Shown: positions 21,001-29,383, counted from the first letter of the stretch. The stretch is DNA of 34,790 nt from Deltaproteobacteria bacterium (GCA_029559435.1 JAKQBZ010000154.1:1-34790); one strand, 5' to 3'. The notes: generated from the letters alone by a model not told the origin. Program-made: numbers and translations.

Positions 21001-21401
21001 ATGATCGCATAGGTGTTTGCGCCGACCCCCGTGCCGAGGAAGGTGTCATGAATATCCTTGAGCCTTACGATGTTGCCGTTAAGGTAGTATTCATTGGTGC
21101 CGTCCCTGTAGATCCTTCTCTTGACGTTGATCTCTCTGCTCCCGTCGGTGAGATCGACGGAGACCTCGGCGATGTTGACGGGCCTTCTGCCGTTGCTCCC
21201 ATGGAAGATCACGTCGCCCATGTCTTTGATCCTCAGAGATTTTGTCCCCCGCTCCCCGAGCGCCCAGACGATGGCGTCAACGATATTGCTTTTCCCGCAG
21301 CCGTTTGGCCCCACGATAGACGTGATCCCGTCGCCGAACTGGAAGACGGTTCTGTTCAAGAAGGATTTAAAACCGAAAAGTTCAAGCCTTAATAATCTCA
21401 T
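18066..21401 (-). CDS. smc: Chromosome segregation protein SMC
   Basis: An 1111-residue SMC ATPase, slightly short against the usual 1150-1190. The head has MRLLRLELFGFKSFLNRTVF, Walker A GPNGCGKSNIVDAI (31-44) and the Q-loop region. Long charged coiled coils run from about 160 to 480 and 650 to 930. The hinge sits between, around LINLIKVAEERERALEKFFSSELEYHVLTARD. The C-terminal head has signature LLSGGEKALISLALLLSI and Walker B FALMDEIDAPLDDAN, then IVFITHN. SMC with ScpA and ScpB compacts and separates newly copied chromosomes; those partners are not in the window. The start overlaps the gltX stop by four bases, so the two are co-transcribed. Confidence 0.96.
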   Translation of the reverse strand: MRLLRLELFGFKSFLNRTVFQFGDGITSIVGPNGCGKSNIVDAIVWALGERGTKSLRIKDMGDVIFHGSNGRRPVNIAEVSVDLTDGSREINVKRRIYRDGTNEYYLNGNIVRLKDIHDTFLGTGVGANTYAIIEQGKIENFAQMKPLERRVVVEEASGITRFEEKKREAIGRMDEVSTNLDRVEDIYSEVTKSFEKAEGEWQRWKAYKELADKLHEIDRHILLQGYSRLTKRIGKIIERQQEVEEEARKEEEGKEKLKQELGAKDAEFSLTDNIIRQLEIDIKGLEKDMEGRLVEIDYINEEKTRLEKQGLALAEEKAALISRADSYKNDIADLGRQVQAYGLDLTKEEGDELRLRETTEGLKAKIEEQEEKVEDGRTKLFVAMSALTDIRNKISEIERIAQERRKREEKRIQEEQRLKEILAELEVRCSSLKEALGKRVEEKLSALSGESETLKESERCAKELDEAKNAVERLKGEKQAKEDVFRQLGGYDEAAEPSGGDTGKLINLIKVAEERERALEKFFSSELEYHVLTARDPAGIAEAVEKGEGNYVFFPQRGMFTLNGDDVEINVQWIEAVQDALLRIEQGEEGVFMNDTVFVDSRGFIIREKDDKGVDLKKFKEKVRLEKELKELAAVIQGQEIFVRDLQSRYDATNSAYAERKRYREEKEKEAGDVEKEIIVVETELKTATEKLQELSSRLDVFDETAQASAVQLLQEKALLEKEKEDIESDMMSLREGLTAVKQGYEASLSAWHEITIGLERRRNALRMLHENIEQKGVAIQDIADEILGKDKETERLGAAIGECAGKISKFEKEYEDLRSDSERYLTRLEELKTALGNLHAEKHALQERIDAVNKAIDKIRSKREGADRDIAILTDKKDQITERLLTVYHIENPEGVELLPNPRIEEERAAISGQIADMGEINFRAEKEYLELKERASFLAQQKEDLKNAMDSLKKTITKIDNLSKELFNETFEKINDSFKKFTEMLFKGGKGYLSVNQENGGIEMFVQPAGKKVIRMELLSGGEKALISLALLLSIMDTKPSPFALMDEIDAPLDDANLSSLIEIIRGMSIKTQIVFITHNRITMESSNTIYGITMEEEGISKTVSVRL

Positions 21402-22789
21402 GATATCGCTTCTATCGCCCTGCGCAACCTCTTCTCAACGGTTTCTCTTCCGAGGATGCCGATCACCTCGAATATCCCAGGGCTCACGGTCCTGCCGCAA
21501 AGGGAGACCCTGATTGGCTGTATCACATTTACAAGCTTTGTGTTGTAGTCGCGGGCCATATTTTCTATCAGTCTTTTTTGTTCATCCTCATCGATCGAAC
21601 GAAGGCCCTTGAAGCCCTCTAAGAAATTCTCAAGTATAGGCTTCGTCGCAGGCGTCAGAAATTTTTGTTTCGCCGCCTCTTCGTAAGCAACATCGTCGAG
21701 AAAGAAAAAGGCGGCCATCTGCGCCATCTCTTTCAGCGTCCTTGCCCTGCCTTTTAAATTGGCCGTAATGGGCACGAGCATTTCCCTGTTTGATATGGCA
21801 AGGCCAAGGCCTTCCAGGAAAGGAACGAGCCTTTCTGCAACGTCTTCCAGGGGGAGCGTCTTGATATAGTGGCCGTTGAGCCACAGCAGCTTGTCCATGT
21901 CGAAGATCGCCGGGGACTTGCCGACATTGGGGAGGTCGAACATTTCTATCAAGCCCTCCCTTGAAAAGATCTCCTGGTCCCCATGGGCCCATCCCAGCCT
22001 GGCGAGGTAATTCATGAGCGCTTCAGGCAGGAACCCTTCATTTCTGTATTCAAGGAGCGATGTGGCGCCATGGCGTTTGCTGAGGCGGGACCTGTCCTTG
22101 CCGTGTATAAGGGGCACATGGGCAAATTCCGGCATCGGGTAGTTGAGTGCCCTGTAGATGAGGATCTGCCTGGGGGTGTTGTTGATGTGGTCGTCCCCCC
22201 GTATGATATGGGTGATGCCCATAAGCGCATCATCAACGACAACAGTAAAGTTATACGTAGGGGTGCTGTCGCTTCTCAGGATAACAAGGTCGTCAAGCTC
22301 TTCGCACCGGAAGGAAATGGTGCCCCTGACAAGATCGTTGAAGCTTACTTCCCCGGTGAGCGGGGCCTTGAACCGGATAACATGGGGCATATCGCTGGCC
22401 CGGTCATGGGCGTCCCTGCACGTCCTGTCGTAGGTTGGTTTTTTTCCTTCCTTTAACGCGACCTTTCTCTTTTCTTCGAGCATCTCCGGCGTGCAATAAC
22501 ACTTATAGGCACAGCCTTCCCTGAGAAGCCGGTAGGCGTGCTCACGGTAAATGTCCATCCGCTCTTTCTGGAAGTGAGGCCCTTCGTCCCAGTCTATGCC
22601 GAGCCAGCCAAGCCCCTGGAGGATGTCTTGCACGTACACCTCTTTTGACCGCTCGATGTCAGTGTCTTCGATCCTCAGCACAAAGGTGCCGCCTTTGTGC
22701 TTTGAAAAGAGGTAATTAAAAAGCGCAGTCCGCGCCCCACCAATATGGAGATTGCCTGTCGGGCTTGGCGCAAATCTTGTTTTGACCAA
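21398..22789 (-). CDS. gltX: Glutamyl-tRNA synthetase, copy 1
   Basis: A 463-residue class I synthetase. The HIGH-type motif is HIGG (15-18) in FAPSPTGNLHIGGARTAL, the KMSKS-type motif is RLSKR (235-239), and a zinc site C97, C99, Y120, C124 is intact. GluRS joins glutamate to tRNA-Glu and, in bacteria without GlnRS, also to tRNA-Gln for later amidation by GatCAB. A second gltX lies 3.7 kb away, so the two may divide tRNA-Glu and tRNA-Gln. The start is TTG at 22789 with CAGAGGG upstream. The gene leads the gltX-smc operon. Confidence 0.95.
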   Translation of the reverse strand: MVKTRFAPSPTGNLHIGGARTALFNYLFSKHKGGTFVLRIEDTDIERSKEVYVQDILQGLGWLGIDWDEGPHFQKERMDIYREHAYRLLREGCAYKCYCTPEMLEEKRKVALKEGKKPTYDRTCRDAHDRASDMPHVIRFKAPLTGEVSFNDLVRGTISFRCEELDDLVILRSDSTPTYNFTVVVDDALMGITHIIRGDDHINNTPRQILIYRALNYPMPEFAHVPLIHGKDRSRLSKRHGATSLLEYRNEGFLPEALMNYLARLGWAHGDQEIFSREGLIEMFDLPNVGKSPAIFDMDKLLWLNGHYIKTLPLEDVAERLVPFLEGLGLAISNREMLVPITANLKGRARTLKEMAQMAAFFFLDDVAYEEAAKQKFLTPATKPILENFLEGFKGLRSIDEDEQKRLIENMARDYNTKLVNVIQPIRVSLCGRTVSPGIFEVIGILGRETVEKRLRRAIEAIS

Positions 22790-22819
22790 AAGGATTCCCT
22801 CTGAAAAAAACTTTTAGTG

Positions 22820-22848
22820 ATTATAATGGAAAACACATCATTCATCAA
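22820..22848 (-). promoter_or_regulatory. sigma70 promoter for gltX-smc
   Basis: Read on the minus strand: TTGATG (22848..22843), a 17-base spacer and a perfect TATAAT (22825..22820). Transcription would start near 22813, leaving a leader of about 24 bases that contains the CAGAGGG ribosome binding site. Confidence 0.7.
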
Positions 22849-22953
22849 TGAATTTTATTACCAGCAATATCAAGTCCTTACAGGCTTGCCGCGATGCCCG
22901 CACCGGTCCGGCAGCGAAAAATATACCTGTAGAATATTTTTTGACAGGTGTTG

Positions 22954-22959
22954 TATACT
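22954..22959 (+). promoter_or_regulatory. -10 box (TATACT) seven bases before the ankyrin gene start
   Basis: TATACT stands seven bases before the ATG at 22967, the same spacing as at the amidohydrolase gene (8888-8893 to 8901). There is no Shine-Dalgarno sequence. A TTGACA at 22941 is only seven bases upstream of the box, so it cannot be its -35 element. Confidence 0.4.
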
Positions 22960-22966
22960 TATATTG

Positions 22967-23572
22967 ATGAGCAACCCGTACACGGAGCAGTTGTTTAAGG
23001 CCTGCGAGCAGGGCAGCACTGAAAACGTGGAGCTCTTCATTGAAAAGGGCGCCGAGGTCAACGCTGCTGACGGGAACGGCTCCACGCCGCTCATGTACGC
23101 GGCAATGAACGGGTTCACCGACACCGCGAGGATACTTATAGACAACGGCGCTGACTGCAGCATCAAAAACAAGCAGGGGCTTACCGCCCTTACCTATGCC
23201 TGTTGGAACAAGCACGTAGGGGTTATACGGCTATTGACCTCAAGGGGCGTTGAGGTGAACGTGAAGGACTCAAACGGCGACACGCCCCTTATGTGTTCCT
23301 GCAAGAATGGCCAGATCGAGGCCGCGAACCTCCTTATAGGAAGCGGTGCGGATATAAATATTGCAGACCGGCAGGGCGACACGCCCCTTACCTGTGCCAT
23401 CGAGGGAAAGTATATCGGGATGGCGAACCTGCTCATCGCAAGGGGCGCGGACATCACACCAAAGAACCATCACGGCAAAACAGCCCTTGATATAGCCACA
23501 GAAAAGGGGCTTGTACGGCTTGTTAACGATCTTAAGTACAGACTGCAGGAACTTCAGAAGAAACAACCCTGA
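22967..23572 (+). CDS. Ankyrin-repeat protein
   Basis: A 201-residue protein built of about five 33-residue ankyrin repeats after a short N-terminal cap. Typical pieces are NGSTPLMYAAMNGFTDTARIL, GDTPLMCSCKNGQIEAANLL, and GKTALDIATEKGLVRLVNDL, with NGADCSIKNK- and GADINIADR-type turns. It ends in a basic helix, LQELQKKQP. Ankyrin repeats bind proteins. There is no signal peptide or membrane segment, so it is predicted cytoplasmic. The open frame extends upstream to 22817, but the ATG at 22967 begins the repeat-like sequence and follows a -10 box. It lies alone between divergent gltX and carD, and no partner is obvious. Confidence 0.82.
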   Translation: MSNPYTEQLFKACEQGSTENVELFIEKGAEVNAADGNGSTPLMYAAMNGFTDTARILIDNGADCSIKNKQGLTALTYACWNKHVGVIRLLTSRGVEVNVKDSNGDTPLMCSCKNGQIEAANLLIGSGADINIADRQGDTPLTCAIEGKYIGMANLLIARGADITPKNHHGKTALDIATEKGLVRLVNDLKYRLQELQKKQP

Positions 23573-23697
23573 CCCTTTCCGCCGCTAATCACAGCCTGGT
23601 TTTCCTCTTGCCTCGCAGCATCCACGCGGCAATTCATGTGCGCACGCGGGCCGGTGCGTAATTGTATACAAAATAATGATATGAAAACAAATACTTA

Positions 23698-23727
23698 TTG
23701 AATTCTTTTCTATGTTTATGTTACAAT
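23698..23727 (+). promoter_or_regulatory. sigma70 promoter for the carD operon
   Basis: TTGAAT (23698-23703), an 18-base spacer and TACAAT (23722-23727). Transcription would start near 23734, with a leader of about 40 bases carrying GGAGG before the carD ATG. The rest of the 202-base spacer after the ankyrin gene shows nothing recognisable. Confidence 0.6.
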
Positions 23728-23774
23728 AAGAAGACGGAAAATATTAAAAACAACAATCGTCGATTGGAGGCACG

Positions 23775-24278
23775 ATGTTTCATGTAGGAGAAATTGCTGT
23801 TTATCCAGGTCACGGTGTTGGGAAAATAGAGTCCATTGAAGAAAAAGCATTTTCAGGCACGAAGCAGTCTTTTTACATAATCAGGATTCTCGATACCGAC
23901 ATGACTATTATGATCCCCGTTGATGGCGCCAACAACGCAGGGCTCAGGGCGGTTATCGCTTCCGGGCAGGTGAAGAAGGTTTACGAGATCCTGAAAGACA
24001 AGAACATGGTCCACGATAACTCGCCATGGAACAGGCGGTACAAAGATTACATGGAGAGGATAAAGAGCGGCTCTATCTTCGAGGTCGCCACGGTGTTAAA
24101 GGAATTATACGGCCTGAAGCACTGGAAAGAGCTTTCTTTCGGGGAAAAGAAGATGTTCGAGACGGCGAGGAACCTTATTAAAAAAGAGCTCTCTGTTGCG
24201 CTTGCCACGAACGAGGAAAAGATAGAGAAGGAGCTCGAGAAGATCTTCTCTAACAATCACAACAATCACAAGGGCTGA
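23775..24278 (+). CDS. CarD/CdnL-family transcription regulator
   Basis: A 167-residue protein. The N-terminal half is a CarD_CdnL_TRCF RNA-polymerase-interacting domain: MFHVGEIAVYPGHGVGKIESIEEKAF, then YIIRILDTDMTIMIPV. The C-terminal half is all-helical with WNRRYKDYMERIKSG, the shared CarD/CdnL tail that contacts promoter DNA. Such proteins bind the RNA polymerase beta subunit and stabilise open promoter complexes, often at rRNA promoters. A good promoter and GGAGG precede it. It heads the row of genes up to the response regulator at 30863. Confidence 0.93.
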   Translation: MFHVGEIAVYPGHGVGKIESIEEKAFSGTKQSFYIIRILDTDMTIMIPVDGANNAGLRAVIASGQVKKVYEILKDKNMVHDNSPWNRRYKDYMERIKSGSIFEVATVLKELYGLKHWKELSFGEKKMFETARNLIKKELSVALATNEEKIEKELEKIFSNNHNNHKG

Positions 24279-24280
24279 CT

Positions 24281-25327
24281 TTGGATCTATTGATTCAGAT
24301 AGTTCTCGTTGCTGTCACCACAATCTCCGGGTACTTCATATTAAAAGAGATCTTTGCCAATACCCTCTGGTCATTGCTCGGCGCTGTCCTGGGCATCGGC
24401 TTCGGGTATATCATCCTGAAGCTGGAAGAGAAGCTGAAGGATATCCCCCTGAAGATCATCTTCGGCAGCCTTTTGGGGACGACGATAAGCCTCGTCGTCG
24501 CAGACCTTTTTATCTCCCGGCTTCTGCTGGCGCTTATAAAAGACATACCCATAACGCTGCCGATATATATCCTCTTTTACTTCGTCATGGGCTATATCGG
24601 CTTCAGGATAGGGAAGGAGAAGAGCAAGAGCCTCGACCTTTCGAAGGTCCCCCTCCTCGACAGGATAGAGAACGACGAGGACGTGAAGATCCTCGATACG
24701 AGCACCATCATAGACGGCAGAATAGCAGACATCTGCGAAACCGGTTTTATTGAAGGGACCTTTGTTATCCCTCAGTTCGTCCTTTATGAGATCCAGCATA
24801 TCGCAGACCATAGCGATACGGTAAAGCGAACCAGGGGGAGGAGGGGCCTCGACGTGCTCCACCGGCTGCAAAAGCAAACCTTTGTCAAGGTCAAGATCGT
24901 AGACTATGATTTTCCGAAACTGAAAGAGGTGGACACAAAGCTGATAGCCCTTGCAAAGAAGCTGACCGGCAAAATATTAACAAACGACTACAACCTGAAC
25001 AAGGTAGCAGAGCTCCAGGGGATAGAAGTGCTCAACATGAACCAGCTTGCCGCATCTTTAAGGCCCGCCATGCTGCCGGGCGAGCAGATGAACGTCAAGG
25101 TTCTTAAGGAAGGGAAGGAGCACGGCCAGGGCATCGGCTATCTCGACGACGGCACCATGGTCGTTGTCGATGACGCAAAGAAGCTCCTCGGCAAATCGGT
25201 TGATGTAGTTGTTACGAGCGTGCTTCAGACCACATCGGGCCGCATGATCTTTGCGAAGCTGAAAGAACAGGCCGAGAAGGAATTCTATTTTCCTGACGAA
25301 TACCAACTAAAGGAACAGGCCCGGTAA
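24281..25327 (+). CDS. Membrane PIN-TRAM domain protein (YacL-like putative ribonuclease)
   Basis: A 348-residue protein. Four transmembrane segments occupy about residues 3-20, 30-47, 58-88 and 92-110. A PIN nuclease domain follows with the acidic set D139 (KILDTSTIIDGR), E170 (FVLYEIQHIAD), D191, D218 and D236 (ILTNDYNL). A TRAM-like RNA-binding domain lies at 265-330 (LKEGKEHGQGIGYLDDGTMVVV). It resembles YacL of Bacillus and many MEP-operon neighbours; the physiological RNA target is unknown. The start is TTG at 24281, two bases after the carD stop, with AAGGG upstream; no ATG lies near enough to preserve the first membrane helix. Confidence 0.88.
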   Translation: MDLLIQIVLVAVTTISGYFILKEIFANTLWSLLGAVLGIGFGYIILKLEEKLKDIPLKIIFGSLLGTTISLVVADLFISRLLLALIKDIPITLPIYILFYFVMGYIGFRIGKEKSKSLDLSKVPLLDRIENDEDVKILDTSTIIDGRIADICETGFIEGTFVIPQFVLYEIQHIADHSDTVKRTRGRRGLDVLHRLQKQTFVKVKIVDYDFPKLKEVDTKLIALAKKLTGKILTNDYNLNKVAELQGIEVLNMNQLAASLRPAMLPGEQMNVKVLKEGKEHGQGIGYLDDGTMVVVDDAKKLLGKSVDVVVTSVLQTTSGRMIFAKLKEQAEKEFYFPDEYQLKEQAR

Positions 25328-25330
25328 TCT

Positions 25331-26029
25331 ATGAGAACACTGGCGATCATCCTTGCAGGCGGTGCAGGGAAGAGGATGGGAGCAGCCACAAACAAGCAGT
25401 TTCTGCTTATCGACAATAAGCCCATAATAGTGCACACCCTCCAGATCTTTGAAGAGTGCCGTGCGATAGACGGCATCTATCTTGTCGTGAACCAGAAGGA
25501 CCTTCCAATGATCCAGGAGGAGATCCTTGAAACATACCGCTTCAACAAGATCCTGAAGCTGGTTATCGGCGGAAGGCTCAGGCAGGATTCCGTGAGAAAT
25601 GGCCTTGAAGCCATAGAAACCCCTTGTGATATTGTCATAATCCATGATGGTGCAAGGCCCTTTGTCTCGCCGTCTTTTATTGATAAAGGCATCTTTCTTA
25701 TGGAGATGTTCGATGCCGTTATTCCCGCGCTCCCCGTGAAAGACACGATCAAGGCAGTTTCAAAAGAAGGCTTTGTCCAGAAAACCCTGGAGAGAGACTC
25801 TCTCTGGCACGTGCAGACTCCGCAGACGTTCAAGTACGACCTGATCACAAAGGCCTACAGGGAAGGCGTGGCAAAGAAGCTTTACGGCTATGACGATGCA
25901 ACCTTTCTTGAGCACATGGGGAAAAAGGTGAAGGTCATCGAAGGTTCTCCCTACAACATCAAAATAACCACCCCGGAAGACCTTATCATCGCAAGGGGCA
26001 TGCTCTCACAGCTCAAGGGCAATCTATGA
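25331..26029 (+). CDS. ispD: 2-C-methyl-D-erythritol 4-phosphate cytidylyltransferase
   Basis: A 232-residue nucleotidyltransferase, normal IspD size. It joins CTP and methylerythritol phosphate to give CDP-ME in the MEP isoprenoid pathway. The nucleotide loop is ILAGGAGKRMGAATNKQFLL (residues 7-26), followed by VIGGRLRQDSVRNGLEA, VIIHDGARPF, PALPVKDTIK, and the C-terminal KVKVIEGSPYNIKITTPEDL. It starts three bases after the PIN-TRAM stop and overlaps ispF by four bases, the usual ispDF arrangement. Confidence 0.96.
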   Translation: MRTLAIILAGGAGKRMGAATNKQFLLIDNKPIIVHTLQIFEECRAIDGIYLVVNQKDLPMIQEEILETYRFNKILKLVIGGRLRQDSVRNGLEAIETPCDIVIIHDGARPFVSPSFIDKGIFLMEMFDAVIPALPVKDTIKAVSKEGFVQKTLERDSLWHVQTPQTFKYDLITKAYREGVAKKLYGYDDATFLEHMGKKVKVIEGSPYNIKITTPEDLIIARGMLSQLKGNL

Positions 26030-26508
26030 GGATTGGCATAGGGTATGATTTTCACCGCCTCGTAGAGGGGAGGAGCCTTTATCTCGGCGGGGTCGAGATA
26101 CCGCACGAAAAAGGCCTTCTGGGCCATTCCGATGGAGATGTGCTTATTCACGCCATCTGTGATGCCATTCTCGGCGCAATGGCCGTAGCAGACATCGGCT
26201 TTCATTTTCCCCACGACGATGAGTCGATCAAGGGCATAAGCAGCGAGAAGATACTCTCTTTTGTTATTGACATAATGAAGCGAAGAGGGTTCAGGATCGT
26301 CAATATAGACACCGTGGTCATCGCGGAAGAGCCAAGGATAGTTCACCACAGAGAGGTCATCAGAAGAAACCTCGCCCATATTATGGGGATAGGCAAGGGG
26401 ATGGTGAACGTCAAGGGAAAAACTGCGGAAGGGCTCGGCATTATAGGTGAAAAAGAAGGCATCGCCGTACACGCAATCGCGCTCCTCGAAACAAGTCAAG
26501 AGGTATGA
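26026..26508 (+). CDS. ispF: 2-C-methyl-D-erythritol 2,4-cyclodiphosphate synthase
   Basis: A 160-residue IspF, normal for the trimeric zinc enzyme that cyclises CDP-ME 2-phosphate to MEcPP. Active-site pieces are RIGIGYDFHRLVEGR (metal ligands Asp and His), GLLGHSDGDVLIHAICDAILGA, and DIGFHFPHDDE, with the C-terminal VNVKGKTAEGLGIIGEKEGIAVHAIALL. It is translationally coupled to ispD. The intervening kinase IspE is not in the window. Confidence 0.97.
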   Translation: MRIGIGYDFHRLVEGRSLYLGGVEIPHEKGLLGHSDGDVLIHAICDAILGAMAVADIGFHFPHDDESIKGISSEKILSFVIDIMKRRGFRIVNIDTVVIAEEPRIVHHREVIRRNLAHIMGIGKGMVNVKGKTAEGLGIIGEKEGIAVHAIALLETSQEV

Positions 26509-26529
26509 TAGCCGGAACACGGGTTTAAT

Positions 26530-27906
26530 ATGGTCAAGGTGAGATTTGCTCCAAGCCCTACGGGCTACCTTCACGTCGGCAATACGAGAACGGCGCTGAT
26601 GAACTACCTCTTTGCAAGAAAGGAGCGGGGAACGCTTGTGCTCCGCATCGAAGATACGGACATCGAGAGATCTACCGTAGACTACGAAAGATCTGTTTTA
26701 GATGACCTGGAGTGGCTCGGGATCTCCTGGGACGAAGGCCCGGTGCGGCAGACGGACAGGCTGGCGGCCTATCGCGCATACGCAGGAGACCTCCTTGAAA
26801 GAGGCCTTGCCTACAGGTGCTACTGCCCCGAGGAAGAGCTCGAAAGGAAGCGAAAAGAGGCTATGCGGAAAGGCGAGCCGCCGAGGTATGACGGAACCTG
26901 CAGGGACCTGTCGCCGACAGCCAGGGAACGGATAGAGGGCGAAGGAAGACCTTTTGTTGTAAGGTTCAGGTCGTCCGGAAAACCTGTCCATTGGGCCGAT
27001 AGGATTTGCGGCGACTTCCACTTTCCACACCATGCCGTAGATGATTTTATTCTCCTCAAGCAGTCGGGGGTCCCTTCATATAACTTTGCGGCCGCCGTGG
27101 ACGACATTGAGATGGAAATAACACACGTTATCAGGGGGGCTGACCACGTGCCGAACACCCCCAAGCAGATCATGCTTATCGAGGCCCTTGGCAAAACGCC
27201 CCCGCAATATGCCCACCACTCGCTGCTTCTTGGAAATGACCGGAAGCCGTTGAGCAAAAGGCATGGCGCAGCGAGCGTGCGGGATTTCCGGGAGATGGGG
27301 ATTCTCAGCGCGGCGCTTACAAATTACCTCGGCGTCCTGGGAAGAAGCGTTCCGCAGGGAATCCTGGGCATGGACGAGCTCGCGGCAACATTTTCCCTGT
27401 CGTCCTTTTCGCCTTCCGACGCGATCTTTGATATTGATAAGCTGACCTGGTTCAACAAGGAATACCTGCGAAGCGCCGGCCCCGAAGAGATCATGGAAAT
27501 GCTGGGCCTCCGGGGCGATTACGGAGGCAAGATCCTGGCTTTGCGGGAAAACGCTTCAACCCTGAAGGACATGAAAGAATATCTGCGCATCTTCGAAGAC
27601 GCCTCAGTGGATGAGGAAGGCCGCGCATACCTGTCTCAGGCCGGGTCGCTGGATAGCTTCGCGCAGGGACTAAGAGATCTGCTCGCCGAAAACAATTCCC
27701 TTCCCTTCGATGAACTGGTCAGGGCGATGGAAGGCAAGGGAGGATTCAAAAGGAAAGAGCTCTTTATGGTTTTGCGGATACTCTTCACGGGGAGAAAGAG
27801 CGGCCCCCCGCTGAAGGACATATTCCATCTGATCCCGAAAGATATTATAATAGAGCGGATCGGCCGCTGCCTCACAGATGGAAGCGGGAAGGGCACAAAA
27901 GGATAA
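26530..27906 (+). CDS. gltX: Glutamyl-tRNA synthetase, copy 2
   Basis: A 458-residue class I synthetase clearly different from copy 1 at 21398-22789. The motifs are HVGN (15-18) in FAPSPTGYLHVGNTRTAL and PLSKR (240-244), with zinc ligands C97, C99, Y120 and C124 at the same positions as copy 1. The anticodon-binding C-terminal domain differs more than the catalytic half. In bacteria with two GluRS, one is often specialised for tRNA-Gln; which copy does this here cannot be read directly. It follows ispF after 21 bases and is probably co-transcribed. Confidence 0.94.
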   Translation: MVKVRFAPSPTGYLHVGNTRTALMNYLFARKERGTLVLRIEDTDIERSTVDYERSVLDDLEWLGISWDEGPVRQTDRLAAYRAYAGDLLERGLAYRCYCPEEELERKRKEAMRKGEPPRYDGTCRDLSPTARERIEGEGRPFVVRFRSSGKPVHWADRICGDFHFPHHAVDDFILLKQSGVPSYNFAAAVDDIEMEITHVIRGADHVPNTPKQIMLIEALGKTPPQYAHHSLLLGNDRKPLSKRHGAASVRDFREMGILSAALTNYLGVLGRSVPQGILGMDELAATFSLSSFSPSDAIFDIDKLTWFNKEYLRSAGPEEIMEMLGLRGDYGGKILALRENASTLKDMKEYLRIFEDASVDEEGRAYLSQAGSLDSFAQGLRDLLAENNSLPFDELVRAMEGKGGFKRKELFMVLRILFTGRKSGPPLKDIFHLIPKDIIIERIGRCLTDGSGKGTKG

Positions 27907-27910
27907 GACG

Positions 27911-29383
27911 ATGAAAGGGAAGAACCTTTATGCATCGGTAAAGAGCGTCTTCCGCAGCCTCTCGCTGAAGACGCAGCTGCTCGTCATCCTCCTTTTTCTC
28001 CTCGTCATGTCGGTAAGCTCCCTGACCATCATTTACTCGCAGGCCGAAGAGAAGCTCCTTGACAAGCTGAGCGAGAATATCGACGACATTACCAAGGCCA
28101 TACAGATAAGCGTGGAAGAGCTTACCTACAGGGGAGACAGCACGGAAAGGCTGAAGAGCTACGTCGACATGCTCAACAAGAAGGGAATTAAAGAGATATC
28201 CATCGTAAGCGACACGTCGGAGGTCATCGCCAGCTCGAACCCGAAAAAGATCGGGACAGTAGAGAGGGTCGGAGAGAAAAAGAGCTGGCGAAAAAAAGAC
28301 CTCATGATAACGGCAAGGCTCGGGGAGGAGAGCAAAAAGGATCCCCAGAGGCTCTATAACGTGATAACGCCCGTCTCCATCAAGGGGCAGAACATAGGAT
28401 ACATCCACATCAATATAGCCCTCGACGACTACAAGCTATTGCAGAGCAGGAGCCACATGAAGAGGATCCTGAGCATGGTCTTTGCGTTCAGCATCGGCAT
28501 CATCATCTGCCTCATCTTAGCTGAAAAATATACCGAGCCCATCAAGAAGATCGCCAACGCGAGCAAGAAGATCGCCGAAGGGGAATTGGTGAAGATAAGG
28601 GAAACGGACCGCAAAGACGAGATAGGGGTGCTTGTCAGGAGCTTCAACGAAATGGTGGACAAGCTGGACGAGCGCAAGGAGCTGGAAGATAAGCTGAAAA
28701 AGACGGAGCAGCTTTCAATGATCGGGCAGCTCTCGTCCGGAATAGCACACGAGATAAGGAACCCCCTCAATTTTCTCACGCTCTCCATAGGCCACATCAA
28801 AGAGAGGGTGGTGGAATCAGAGATAGGCGACAAAGAGGACCTCAAGTCCCTGCTCGACAGCCTGCTGAAAGAGATATACAGGATCAACGAGCTGATACAC
28901 AACTTCCTTTTCCTGGGGAAGCCGATAGCGCTCAACAGGGAATGGGTGTCCCCTGAGACGCTGATCAGCGAGGCGCTGTCTATCGTGCGGGACAAGGTGA
29001 GAAGCGGGATCACGATGGAGGTCCAATGCAGCGAGAACGGGTTGCGGGCATACTGCGACAGGGAATATACGAGGATATGCCTGATAAACCTCATTTTAAA
29101 TGCCGTTCAGGCCATAGACGAAGATAAAGGGCTGGTGAGGATCAGGTGCGGCAAGGAGGGCTCCTTCTTGTACATTGCGGTCAGCGATACAGGAGGGGGG
29201 ATCGAGAGCGATGACCTGCAAAAGGTTTTTGAGCCCTACTATTCAACGAAGAAATTCGGCATCGGCCTTGGGCTTGCCATTACAAAACGCTTTGTTGAAG
29301 AGCACGGGGGGACAATCACCTTAGAAAGTACGGTAGGGAAAGGCACCACCATGAAGCTGAGGATACCTGCCCATGAAGCATGA
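27911..29383 (+). CDS. Membrane sensor histidine kinase (HAMP-HisKA-HATPase)
   Basis: A 490-residue sensor kinase. TM1 is about 22-43, an extracytoplasmic sensor spans 44-183, TM2 is 184-204, then HAMP (205-257). HisKA follows with the phospho-accepting H280 in SSGIAHEIRNPLNFL, and the ATPase with the N box LINLILNAVQAIDEDKG, G1 VSDTGGGIES and G2 FGIGLGLAITKRFVEEHGG. The dimerisation region resembles NtrB/ZraS-type kinases that partner sigma54 regulators. The signal is unknown. The ATG at 27911, with AAAGGA upstream, is preferred to an upstream in-frame start inside gltX. The next gene, overlapping by 11 bases, is its cognate regulator. Confidence 0.92.
   Translation: MKGKNLYASVKSVFRSLSLKTQLLVILLFLLVMSVSSLTIIYSQAEEKLLDKLSENIDDITKAIQISVEELTYRGDSTERLKSYVDMLNKKGIKEISIVSDTSEVIASSNPKKIGTVERVGEKKSWRKKDLMITARLGEESKKDPQRLYNVITPVSIKGQNIGYIHINIALDDYKLLQSRSHMKRILSMVFAFSIGIIICLILAEKYTEPIKKIANASKKIAEGELVKIRETDRKDEIGVLVRSFNEMVDKLDERKELEDKLKKTEQLSMIGQLSSGIAHEIRNPLNFLTLSIGHIKERVVESEIGDKEDLKSLLDSLLKEIYRINELIHNFLFLGKPIALNREWVSPETLISEALSIVRDKVRSGITMEVQCSENGLRAYCDREYTRICLINLILNAVQAIDEDKGLVRIRCGKEGSFLYIAVSDTGGGIESDDLQKVFEPYYSTKKFGIGLGLAITKRFVEEHGGTITLESTVGKGTTMKLRIPAHEA

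Noticed and set aside
22941-22946. TTGACA taken as -35 of the ankyrin promoter
   Set aside because: It stands only seven bases from the TATACT box; a 17-base spacing would put the -10 box on the start codon.
25804-25816. TGGCACG inside ispD considered as a second sigma54 promoter
   Set aside because: No TTGC-type element lies at the required spacing, and the site is inside a coding region between co-transcribed genes.
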